DNA of 5,777 nt from QHWK01 sp035315685. GTDB taxonomy: Bacteria > Acidobacteriota > Vicinamibacteria > Vicinamibacterales > CAVVIG01. This document shows, one piece after another, positions 1 to 5,777 of the stretch (position 1 is the first letter of the stretch; each line of letters begins with the position of its first letter). The notes below the pieces were generated by a model. The model saw only the letters and a list, made by a program, of their open reading frames with translations, did not search any database and was not told the origin of the DNA. A program made the position numbers and the translations under genes. The stretch lies in assembly GCA_035315685.1 (NCBI GenBank), contig DATFXR010000136.1, positions 1-5,777 of the forward strand, given 5' to 3'.

Positions 1-621
1 TCGAACGGCAACGGCACGCCGCAGGTGCTCGAGTTCCTCCGGCCGTGGGTCGATCTCTACAAGGTCGATCTGAAGAGCTTCGACGATCGCCACTACCGCG
101 AGCTCGGCGGACGGATCGGACCGATTCTCGACACGATCCGCCGTCTCCACGCGATGGACTTCTGGGTCGAGATCGTGACGCTGCTCGTCCCGGGCTTCAA
201 CGATTCACGCGATGAACTGGCGCGCCTCGCCGGGTTCGTCGCCGGTGTGTCGCCCGACATACCCTGGCACGTCACGGCGTTTCACGCCGACTACAAGATG
301 ACCGACCCGCCGAACACGACCGCCGAGATGCTGCTGGCCGCGGCCGAGATCGGCCGTGCGAGCGGGTTGCGATACGTGTACGCGGGCAACCTGCCGGGGT
401 CGGTCGGCGATTTCGAAGACACACGCTGTGCGTCGTGTCACGAACTGCTGATCGCGCGCTACGGGTATCACATCCGCGACTATCGGATTACACCCGACGG
501 CCGGTGTCCGGCGTGCGGCGCGCGCGTTCCAGGGCGGTGGAGCGCCGCGTTCGGCGGCCAGATCGCGTCACGGCCTTTCATCCCCGGAAGCCGCCGGTTT
601 ACAATTCTGAATCCCCGATGA
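1..621 (+). CDS. amrS: AmmeMemoRadiSam system radical SAM enzyme, C-terminal part (5' end outside window)
   Basis: The frame is open from base 1 to the TGA at 619-621, giving 206 visible residues. The family is usually about 330-340 residues, so roughly the first 130, including the CxxxCxxC iron-sulfur motif, lie outside the window. What is seen: an SNGNGTP stretch at residues 1-7, then RPWVDLYKVDLKSFDD and HYRELGG, and a later VEIVTLLVPGFNDS strand, all typical of the AmrS/PflA-activase-like branch. The C-terminus carries two Cys pairs, CASC (143-146) and CPAC (169-172), flanking an ELLIARYGY segment, followed by VPGRW; this paired-Cys tail is characteristic of AmrS. In many genomes the enzyme travels with AMMECR1-domain and Memo-like proteins, whose joint biochemical role is not settled; neither is visible here. 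The GTG at 25 is internal, not a start. The gene overlaps moaA by four bases. An anaerobic ribonucleotide reductase or pyruvate formate-lyase activase is less likely because of the Cys tail. Confidence 0.88.
   Translation, partial: SNGNGTPQVLEFLRPWVDLYKVDLKSFDDRHYRELGGRIGPILDTIRRLHAMDFWVEIVTLLVPGFNDSRDELARLAGFVAGVSPDIPWHVTAFHADYKMTDPPNTTAEMLLAAAEIGRASGLRYVYAGNLPGSVGDFEDTRCASCHELLIARYGYHIRDYRITPDGRCPACGARVPGRWSAAFGGQIASRPFIPGSRRFTILNPR
600..605 (+). promoter_or_regulatory. Possible -10 element just upstream of moaA
   Basis: TACAAT lies in a short A/T-rich island at the 3' end of amrS, an otherwise very GC-rich region. A weak -35-like TTTCAT sits at 576-581, 18 bases away. If active, transcription would begin around 611-613, giving an almost leaderless moaA message. 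That would fit the lack of a Shine-Dalgarno sequence, but the ATGA overlap with amrS is explanation enough for moaA translation. The call rests only on base composition and spacing. Confidence 0.18.
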
Positions 622-1637
622 ACGATCTCCTGGGACGTCCGCTGCGGAATCTGCGGCTGTCGGTCACCGACCGCTGCAACCTGCGCTGCGAATACTGCAT
701 GCCGGAGGACGACTACGTCTGGCTGCCACGCGAGGACGTGCTCCACTTCGAGGAAATCAGCGCGCTCGTCGACGTCTTTCTCTCGCTGGGCGTCGACAAG
801 ATCCGGCTGACCGGGGGTGAACCGCTGCTGCGCCGCGATCTCGCGTCGCTGGTCACGATGATCGCGCACAGGCCGGGCCTGAACGACCTCGCGCTCACCA
901 CGAACGGCATCCTGCTGTCGGATCAAATCGCCGCCCTCGCCGCCGCCGGTCTTGGCCGCATCACGGTCAGCCTCGACACCTTGCGGGGCGATCGCTTCGT
1001 GAAGCTCACGCGCGCCGATCAACTCGAGGCGGTCCACGCCGGCATCGAGGCGGCGAGACGCGTGTTCGGCCGGCTGAAGATCGACACGGTCGTGATCCGC
1101 GGCGTGAACGACGACGAAGTCGGTGCGCTGCTCGAGTACGGACGCTCGGTCGGCGCCGAAGTCCGCTTCATCGAGTACATGGACGTCGGCGGCGCCAGCC
1201 GCTGGTCCCCCGATCGCGTGGTTTCGCGGCGGGAGATCCTCGACGCGGTCTCTCAACGCTATGGCCGCGCGACGCCGCTCGACGAGCCGGGCTCGTCGGC
1301 GCCGGCCGAACGGTTTGCGCTTCCTGACGGCACCACCTTCGGCATCATCGCGTCGACCACCGAGCCGTTCTGTCGCACGTGCGACCGGAGCCGGCTGACG
1401 GCAGACGGCATGTGGTACCTGTGCCTGTACGCGACGCGAGGTATCGATTTGCGCGCGCCGCTGCGCGCCGGCGCGTCACCCGATATGCTGCGGGCGATCC
1501 TCGCCGGCGGCTGGCGGAGCCGCGACGATCGCGGCGCCGAGGAGCGCGTCGCGCTCGGTGAGCGTCGCGCATTCGTGCCGGTCCAGGACTTACTTCGGAA
1601 GGATCCCCATCTCGAGATGCACACGCGCGGCGGTTAA
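618..1637 (+). CDS. moaA: GTP 3',8-cyclase MoaA (molybdenum cofactor biosynthesis)
   Basis: A complete protein of 339 residues, the normal length for MoaA. The family enzyme is a cytoplasmic radical SAM protein that converts GTP to 3',8-cyclo-7,8-dihydro-GTP, which MoaC turns into cyclic pyranopterin monophosphate. Seen: the N-terminal cluster motif C20-x3-C24-x2-C27 after LRLSVTDR; the SAM-binding GGEP at 66-69; TTNG at 94-97; SLDTL at 118-122; RFIEYMD at 183-189. The second cluster motif is C252-x2-C255-x13-C269, within FCRTCDRSRLTADG. The chain ends in the Gly-Gly that MoaA needs for activity. The frame runs upstream to 435, but the ATG at 618 gives the standard N-terminus (LLGRPLRNLRLSVTDRC) and overlaps the amrS stop as ATGA. 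No Shine-Dalgarno sequence is visible, so coupled translation is likely. The last 48 bases overlap the 3' end of the convergent pseudo-kinase gene. No other moa genes are in the window. Confidence 0.97.
   Translation: MNDLLGRPLRNLRLSVTDRCNLRCEYCMPEDDYVWLPREDVLHFEEISALVDVFLSLGVDKIRLTGGEPLLRRDLASLVTMIAHRPGLNDLALTTNGILLSDQIAALAAAGLGRITVSLDTLRGDRFVKLTRADQLEAVHAGIEAARRVFGRLKIDTVVIRGVNDDEVGALLEYGRSVGAEVRFIEYMDVGGASRWSPDRVVSRREILDAVSQRYGRATPLDEPGSSAPAERFALPDGTTFGIIASTTEPFCRTCDRSRLTADGMWYLCLYATRGIDLRAPLRAGASPDMLRAILAGGWRSRDDRGAEERVALGERRAFVPVQDLLRKDPHLEMHTRGG
1590..1637. other. Convergent 48-base overlap of moaA and pseudo-kinase 3' ends
   Basis: The moaA stop TAA is at 1635-1637 on the + strand. 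The stop of the opposing gene (TAA on the - strand) is at 1590-1592, so both 3' ends are coding on both strands here. On the + strand this encodes the MoaA C-terminus with its terminal Gly-Gly, which is functionally constrained. On the - strand it encodes the tail after the last helix of the receiver-like domain. I see no GC hairpin followed by a T-run on either strand between the two operons, so transcription from either side may run into the other. Confidence 0.9.
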
Positions 1638-2735
1638 CAGCCCGCGCACTTTGCGCGCCAGCGCGTCCGGCGTGAACGGCTGCGTGAGCAACGCCTCGTT
1701 CGCGAACTCCTCGCCACCGATCGCTTCCGGGTCCGCCGCCGGCACGCCGACGAACAACACCAGCGTCTCCGGCCGTGCGCCACGAACCGCGTCAGCGATG
1801 ACCCGTCCGTTCAGCGTCGTGGTCGTGATCAGTAAGTCGATGTCGTCGTCATGGTCGTTCGCGAGGCGCAGCGCCTGCCACGCATCCTGCGCGCCGAGCA
1901 CACCGTAGCCGCGGCGGCGCAGCACGGCCATGATCAGCGCCTGCACGTTGGGGTCGTCCGCGGCAACCAGGACCGTATCGGTCCCGCGGCGCTTCCCGCG
2001 CCGGTCGGCCTGCAGCGCGTCTTCGTCGGCGGCCGGCAACAGCACAGTGAAACGGGCCCCCGCCGCGTCGCTCGTGCAGCCCGCCCCTTCAATGTGACCG
2101 CCGCTCTGTTCGATCAGGGCGCGAAGAATGGCCAGATCCAAACCGTCGCCGTATTGCAGAGCGGGCGTCTCGCCGGCCGGCTCGAACAAGTACGGCTGTA
2201 CGGTCGAGCCGACCGCGGCGTCGGGATCACTGACCGACAACTCCACGTAGTCGCCAGGGTCCACATCGCGCGTCCGCAGGTCACCGGCCGCGATGAAGAC
2301 GTTCTTCGTGGCAATCGTGAGCACGCCGCCATCCGGCATGGTCTCGCGAACGCTCAGCGCGAGGTTGTAGAAAAGCTGCTGGAGCGTCTCCGCATCCACC
2401 CGAACCTGGCGCGGGTTGTTCGTGAGACGCAGTTCGAGCCGGGTCTGATCGCCGACCATGCGCTCGACCGTGTAGCGCGCGCGGCTGATGATCGCGTTCG
2501 GGTCGGTAACCCGCGGACGAGGCGCGCGCGTGCGGCTGAACGCAAACAACTGCTCGGTGAGGCTGCAGGCGCGTTCCGCGGCCTGGCGGATCGAGGCCAC
2601 TTCGGCGGCGCGTGGATCGCCCGGCGAGAGGTACTCCCCGAGCGTCTCGGCGTGACCGATGATCGCGGTCAGCAGTTGCTCGAAATCGCGAGCCATGCCG
2701 CCAGCGAGGCGTTCGACAGAGTCGTCCTTGGCCAT
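1590..2735 (-). CDS. Degenerate hybrid histidine kinase (pseudo-HisKA, pseudo-HATPase, pseudo-receiver)
   Basis: A complete 381-residue frame related to the C-terminal half of the hybrid kinase at 3172-5112. A HisKA-like helix pair lies at about 6-70, a HATPase-like domain at about 115-234 and a receiver-like domain at about 253-367; no sensor domain or membrane segment is seen. The H box reads AGGMARDFEQLL, so R16 replaces the phospho-accepting His. In the N box S128 replaces the Mg-binding Asn. G1 (DNGVGM in the neighbour) is DPDAAV at 170-175, the FFTTK segment is lost, and G2 (GTGLGL) is GDGLDL at 196-201. In the receiver D260 of the acidic pair remains, but T305 replaces the phospho-accepting Asp, G330 the Ser/Thr, and Q352 the Lys. 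Neither autophosphorylation nor phosphotransfer is expected. The ATG at 2733-2735 is chosen because an in-frame TGA lies 15 bases upstream; no Shine-Dalgarno is visible. An intact frame argues for a retained, perhaps scaffolding or partner-binding role (inference); early decay is the alternative. Confidence 0.87.
   Translation of the reverse strand: MAKDDSVERLAGGMARDFEQLLTAIIGHAETLGEYLSPGDPRAAEVASIRQAAERACSLTEQLFAFSRTRAPRPRVTDPNAIISRARYTVERMVGDQTRLELRLTNNPRQVRVDAETLQQLFYNLALSVRETMPDGGVLTIATKNVFIAAGDLRTRDVDPGDYVELSVSDPDAAVGSTVQPYLFEPAGETPALQYGDGLDLAILRALIEQSGGHIEGAGCTSDAAGARFTVLLPAADEDALQADRRGKRRGTDTVLVAADDPNVQALIMAVLRRRGYGVLGAQDAWQALRLANDHDDDIDLLITTTTLNGRVIADAVRGARPETLVLFVGVPAADPEAIGGEEFANEALLTQPFTPDALARKVRGLLTAARVHLEMGILPK
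1608..1619. repeat. 12-base perfect palindrome in the convergent overlap
   Basis: CATCTCGAGATG is its own reverse complement. It is codon-aligned in both overlapping genes, so it encodes His-Leu-Glu-Met in MoaA (residues 331-334) and also in the pseudo-kinase (373-376). There is no loop, so it is a poor terminator stem. It may be no more than a coincidence of the overlapping frames. Confidence 0.85.
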
Positions 2736-2761
2736 TTTCGAGCCGTATCAGACGAACATGG
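2736..2761 (-). other. 26-base gap between receiver gene and pseudo-kinase gene
   Basis: This is the only non-coding stretch in the window. Read on the - strand it contains a four-codon frame (ATG TTC GTC TGA) in phase with the downstream start, and no recognisable Shine-Dalgarno sequence or terminator. The last gene is thus probably on the same transcript, but unlike its neighbours it is not joined by an ATGA overlap. Confidence 0.6.
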
Positions 2762-3175
2762 TCAGGAGGCGAAGTCTTCCGGCCCCTCGAAGTGGCCGAA
2801 CAGCAGCAACGCCACCGCTTCGAGCAGCCCCTTCACGCTGCACGGCTTGTCGAGAAACGCCTCGTCGGCCCACAACGTGACTTTCTCCTTGAACAAACGA
2901 TCGCTGAAGCCGGTGAGGTACAGCACCTTGAGCGAAGGATGGAGCGCCCGCAGCCGGCGCGCCAGTTCGTCGCCGGTCATCTGCGGCATCATCAGGTCGG
3001 TGACGAGAAGGTCGAATTCCGTCATCTTCGCGGCCGCCTCGAGGGCTTCGGGACCGTCGCCGGCGATGGTTGTCGCGTAGCCGGCTTCGCTCAGGACGCG
3101 CGCGACGAACTTCTGCACCGACGGTTCGTCGTCGACGATGAGGACAATGCTGGGACGCGACGGTGTGCGCGTCAT
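2762..3175 (-). CDS. Stand-alone response regulator receiver protein (CheY-like, no output domain)
   Basis: A 137-residue protein made of one receiver domain (about 10-126) and a short tail. All the receiver signature residues are present: acidic D15 and D16 in IVDDE, phospho-accepting D60 in LVTDLMMP, T88 in YLTGFSD, and K110 in FLDKP. It should accept a phosphoryl group from a histidine kinase, most simply the one encoded just upstream, and act through protein contact because no DNA-binding or enzymatic domain follows. It is cytoplasmic, with no signal peptide. Its ATG overlaps the kinase stop as ATGA and no Shine-Dalgarno sequence is seen, so its synthesis is probably coupled to that of the kinase. 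It could be an extra step in a phosphorelay, a phosphate sink, or an adaptor for an unlinked target; the sequence does not decide between them. Confidence 0.95.
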   Translation of the reverse strand: MTRTPSRPSIVLIVDDEPSVQKFVARVLSEAGYATTIAGDGPEALEAAAKMTEFDLLVTDLMMPQMTGDELARRLRALHPSLKVLYLTGFSDRLFKEKVTLWADEAFLDKPCSVKGLLEAVALLLFGHFEGPEDFAS

Positions 3176-5112
3176 CGCAACGAACGTGCCTGTGCGCCGG
3201 TCGCGAGCAACTGCGCCACGCGGGCAGTGAGCGCCGACGCCTGAAACGGCTTGCTCAGAAAGCTCACGTTCGTGCTGCCGAACTGGGGCTGGACGGCGAC
3301 ATCCGCGTACCCCGAGATGAACAGCACGCGCAGTTCCGGCCGGAGCCCGATCAGCCGTTGTGCCAGCGCCGGGCCGCTCATTTCCGGCATCACGACGTCG
3401 GTGAGCAGCAGATCGATGCCGCCGTTGTGACGCGCGAAGATTGACATCGCCAGGGTCGGCGTCGCCGCCTCGAGCACCTGATAGCCCTGCCGCCGCAGCA
3501 CGGTACTGACGATCACGCGCACGGCATCTTCGTCTTCGACGAGGAGGATCGTCTCGCGTTCGCCGTCCTGGGTTCCGGCCTCAGCGGATACGGCGCCGCC
3601 GACGACCGCGGGCGAAGCAACCGGAAAGTGCAGCGAGAACACACTGCCGGTGCCCGGTTCGCTGTCCACGGTGATGACGCCGTTACTCTGGCGGACAATG
3701 CCGTAGACCGATGCGAGACCGAGCCCGGTGCCTTTGCCGACGTCCTTGGTCGTGAAAAATGGTTCGAACAGATGCGCGCGCGCCTCGGCCGACATGCCGA
3801 CGCCGTTATCGACCACGCGCACCCTGACGTACTGCTCGGCCGGGGCCAGCGGCTGGTCGGACGGCACCACGCCGGTCGGCCGCGGCACGAGCGACACGTC
3901 GAGGCGAATCACGCCGCCGCCTGGCAACGCGTCGCGCGCGTTCAGCACGAGGTTGAGGATCGCCTGCTCGATCTGCGCCGGATCGACGCGTACGACGGCA
4001 GGCACCGGTGCCGGTTCGCAGACCAGCGTGATGTCCTCGCGGATCAGATGGCACAGCATCGCCTTCAGCCCGGTGATCGTCTGATTGAGATCGACCTCCT
4101 TCGGCATCAGGACCTGCTTGCGGCTGAAGGCGAGCAATTGCTGCGTGAGTGCCGCTGCGCGCTGACCCGCCTTCTGGATTTCCTCGAGATCATGCCGATC
4201 GGGATCGTCAGGCGCGCGCGAGCCGAGGAGCAGTTCGGTGTAGCCGAGGATCGCGGTCAGGAGGTTGTTGAAGTCGTGCGCGATGCCGCCGGCGAGCCGT
4301 CCGACACTCTCGATTTTCTCAGCCTGCACCAGGCGCTCTTCCATGACGCGCCGATCGGTGACGTCGCGGGCGATGCACAGATGCCGATGCCCGTGGACGC
4401 GGGCGCGGTAACTGCATTCGATGACCCGGACGCCGCCGGTGCGTGTCCGCACTCGGTGCTCACGCTGCGCCTCGCCGAGCGCCAGCACCTCGCGCCACGT
4501 GGCGGCCAGGCCCTCGCCGTCGAGAATCAGGCCATCGAGAGGATGGTCGACGACCGTCTCCGACGGCACGCCGAGAAGAACGCATGCGGCGGGGTTCGCC
4601 TCGATGATGCAGCGGTGATCGTCGAGGATCAGCATCGCGTCGGCGGCGTCGAAGAACACCGACCGGAACTGCCGATCGCGCTCGTGCATCGCGAGCTCGG
4701 CTTCGACCGTCGTCGTGACGTCGATGAGGAACCCGCGCAACTCGACGAGCGCCCCGGCGGAATCGAACTCGCCGACGACCGTCTCGATGACGTCCACGAC
4801 GCCGCCGTCGGCGCGGCGCAGACGCGTACGGTGGTGCTCGAGCCGGCCGTGCTCACGGACGGACGCGACGAATTGATCGCGCGCCGAAGTCTCGTCATAG
4901 ACCGTGCCCATCGCCGCGCCGATGGCCTCGGCCACCGTGCCGAATCCGAGCATGCGAGCGAACGCGGCGTTGCACGAGATCAGGGTCCCGTCCGGCCGCG
5001 ACACGTAGATCCCGACCAGCGCCTTCTCGAACAGTTCGCGGTAGCGCACCGGCGGCCGCAACGGCGGCGGCAGCTGGTGGGCAGTGACCGGAGCCAGGAC
5101 CGAGTCGCTCAT
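3172..5112 (-). CDS. Soluble hybrid histidine kinase, PAS-PAS-HisKA-HATPase-REC
   Basis: A complete protein of 646 residues without membrane segments, so probably a cytoplasmic sensor. Two PAS domains (about 22-135 and 146-254) precede a short coiled linker. The HisKA H box GRLAGGIAHDFNNLL carries phospho-accepting H279. The HATPase domain (about 378-498) has N391 in the N box, DNGVGM at 435-440, FFTTK at 452-456 and GTGLGL at 461-466. A receiver (about 520-637) has E526/D527, D572 in LTDVVMP, S600 and K621. All catalytic residues are present, so autophosphorylation at H279 and intramolecular transfer to D572 are expected. No His-phosphotransfer domain is encoded in the window. The PAS ligand cannot be read from sequence. 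Its ATG overlaps the activator stop as ATGA, and its stop overlaps the receiver start the same way. Likely targets are the adjacent receiver protein and, if it has a receiver domain, the NtrC-type activator. Confidence 0.96.
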   Translation of the reverse strand: MSDSVLAPVTAHQLPPPLRPPVRYRELFEKALVGIYVSRPDGTLISCNAAFARMLGFGTVAEAIGAAMGTVYDETSARDQFVASVREHGRLEHHRTRLRRADGGVVDVIETVVGEFDSAGALVELRGFLIDVTTTVEAELAMHERDRQFRSVFFDAADAMLILDDHRCIIEANPAACVLLGVPSETVVDHPLDGLILDGEGLAATWREVLALGEAQREHRVRTRTGGVRVIECSYRARVHGHRHLCIARDVTDRRVMEERLVQAEKIESVGRLAGGIAHDFNNLLTAILGYTELLLGSRAPDDPDRHDLEEIQKAGQRAAALTQQLLAFSRKQVLMPKEVDLNQTITGLKAMLCHLIREDITLVCEPAPVPAVVRVDPAQIEQAILNLVLNARDALPGGGVIRLDVSLVPRPTGVVPSDQPLAPAEQYVRVRVVDNGVGMSAEARAHLFEPFFTTKDVGKGTGLGLASVYGIVRQSNGVITVDSEPGTGSVFSLHFPVASPAVVGGAVSAEAGTQDGERETILLVEDEDAVRVIVSTVLRRQGYQVLEAATPTLAMSIFARHNGGIDLLLTDVVMPEMSGPALAQRLIGLRPELRVLFISGYADVAVQPQFGSTNVSFLSKPFQASALTARVAQLLATGAQARSLR

Positions 5113-5777
5113 ACCGGGCGACGGAGGATCGCCGGCGGCGCCTCCTCGGCGAGATGATGCCGTTCGAGGCGCCTGTAGAGAGCGCGCCGGCTGATGCCGA
5201 GCACCTTTGCCGCCGCCATGCGATTGCCGTTCACCTGGCGCAGCACGTCGAGAATGTGCTCGCGCTCGATCTCTTCGAGCGGCGGGGTCCCAGGTGCGAC
5301 TTCACCCGATCGCGGTTTTGCCGCCACGCCCGGTCGCGACGGCTGAACTTCCGGACCGAACGCGCCGGCGAGCTCACGCTCCGAGAGCAGCGTGCCGTCG
5401 GCGAGCATGCACGCACGCTCGATGACGTTCTTCAACTCGCGAACGTTGCCGTCCCAGCGCGCGCTCAGCAGCAGCCGCTCCGCCTGCGGTGTGAGCCCGT
5501 GAATCGGCTTGCGAACGCGCGCGGCGCAGTCGCGTACGAACGACGCCGTGAGATATGGGATGTCTTCGCGCCGATCGCGGAGCGGCGGCAGCGTCAGCTC
5601 GACGACGTTGAGGCGATAGAAGAGGTCACCGCGGAACCGGCCGGCAGCGACTTCGGCGCGGAGATCGCGGTTGGTGGCGGCGATCACGGTGACGTCGACG
5701 CGCTTCGGTTGCAGCGATCCGACACGCTGCACCTCGCCGTATTCGAGCGCCCGCAGGAGCTTGGCCTGGACCGACAG
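5109..5777 (-). CDS. NtrC-type sigma-54-dependent transcriptional activator, C-terminal part (5' end outside window)
   Basis: The frame is open to the window's right edge, giving 222 visible residues; the GTG at 5732 is internal. The fragment starts with LSVQAKLLRALE, which in this family follows the Walker B motif, so Walker A, the GAFTGA sigma-54 contact loop and any N-terminal receiver lie outside. Seen: sensor I AATNRDL at about 33-39; FRGDLFYRLNV and LPPLRDRREDIPYL, typical of the second half of the AAA+ domain; the sensor II region WDGNVREL at about 108-115 (commonly WPGNVREL); a Pro/Gly-rich linker at about 139-166; and a Fis-type helix-turn-helix at about 172-206 (NGNRMAAAKVLGISRRALYRRL). 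Family members hydrolyse ATP to open sigma-54 promoters from upstream enhancer sites. Position before a hybrid kinase suggests control by phosphorylation, but the domain that would show this is not visible. Its stop overlaps the kinase start as ATGA. Confidence 0.94.
   Translation of the reverse strand: MSVQAKLLRALEYGEVQRVGSLQPKRVDVTVIAATNRDLRAEVAAGRFRGDLFYRLNVVELTLPPLRDRREDIPYLTASFVRDCAARVRKPIHGLTPQAERLLLSARWDGNVRELKNVIERACMLADGTLLSERELAGAFGPEVQPSRPGVAAKPRSGEVAPGTPPLEEIEREHILDVLRQVNGNRMAAAKVLGISRRALYRRLERHHLAEEAPPAILRRPV

Noticed and set aside
435..617. Longer N-terminus for MoaA starting at 435
   Set aside because: It would add 61 residues lying inside amrS in another frame, and they do not resemble MoaA. 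The ATG at 618 gives the family N-terminus.
480..1256. Open - strand frame of about 258 codons opposite moaA
   Set aside because: moaA is unambiguous on the + strand with both cysteine clusters; the antisense product matches nothing I recognise.
1590..2735. Calling the degenerate kinase a pseudogene
   Set aside because: There is no stop, frameshift or truncation within HisKA-HATPase-REC, and the start and stop are clean. Substitution of active-site residues alone does not show the gene is dead, so it is listed as a CDS.
2736..2759. Four-codon leader peptide (ATG TTC GTC TGA) before the pseudo-kinase
   Set aside because: Too short to support, without a ribosome site or attenuator-like hairpins.
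1851..3080. Open + strand frame of about 409 codons opposite the pseudo-kinase and the receiver gene
   Set aside because: It spans two clear - strand genes and the gap between them, shows no motif, and has the composition of a GC-rich antisense frame.
3628..5157. Open + strand frame of about 509 codons opposite the hybrid kinase
   Set aside because: It is a shadow frame in GC-rich DNA. The - strand frame shows the full PAS, HisKA, HATPase and receiver motifs, while the + strand product has no recognisable domain and a biased Arg/Asp/His-rich composition.

Overview
The window is GC-rich bacterial chromosomal DNA packed almost completely with genes. Two genes on the + strand converge on four genes on the - strand, and the only non-coding gap is 26 bases. 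I see no mobile element, tRNA, rRNA or CRISPR array. GC content, gene style and the abundance of hybrid histidine kinases with an AGGIAHDFNNLL-type H box would suit Acidobacteriota (perhaps Vicinamibacteria) or another GC-rich soil lineage such as Deltaproteobacteria. That is an impression from the sequence, not a placement.

Left part (1-1637, + strand): the 3' end of a radical SAM protein of the AmmeMemoRadiSam (AmrS) type, then a complete moaA, which makes the first committed step of molybdenum cofactor synthesis. Stop and start overlap as ATGA, so the two radical SAM genes are probably translated together.

Right part (5777-1590, - strand, read right to left): a two-component signalling operon. 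It holds the C-terminal part of an NtrC-type sigma-54 activator (AAA+ remainder plus Fis-type helix-turn-helix), a soluble PAS-PAS-HisKA-HATPase-REC hybrid histidine kinase, a stand-alone receiver protein, and a last gene of 381 codons. The first three are joined by ATGA overlaps; the last follows after 26 bases.

The last gene is the most interesting item. It aligns with the HisKA-HATPase-REC half of the kinase two genes upstream, often without gaps around the motifs. Yet the phospho-accepting His is Arg, the N-box Asn is Ser, the G1 and G2 glycines are changed, the receiver's phospho-accepting Asp is Thr, and its conserved Lys is Gln. The frame is open throughout. It therefore looks like a catalytically dead hybrid kinase kept as a protein, possibly a partner or decoy for the active kinase beside it. 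Its last 48 bases overlap the end of moaA on the opposite strand.
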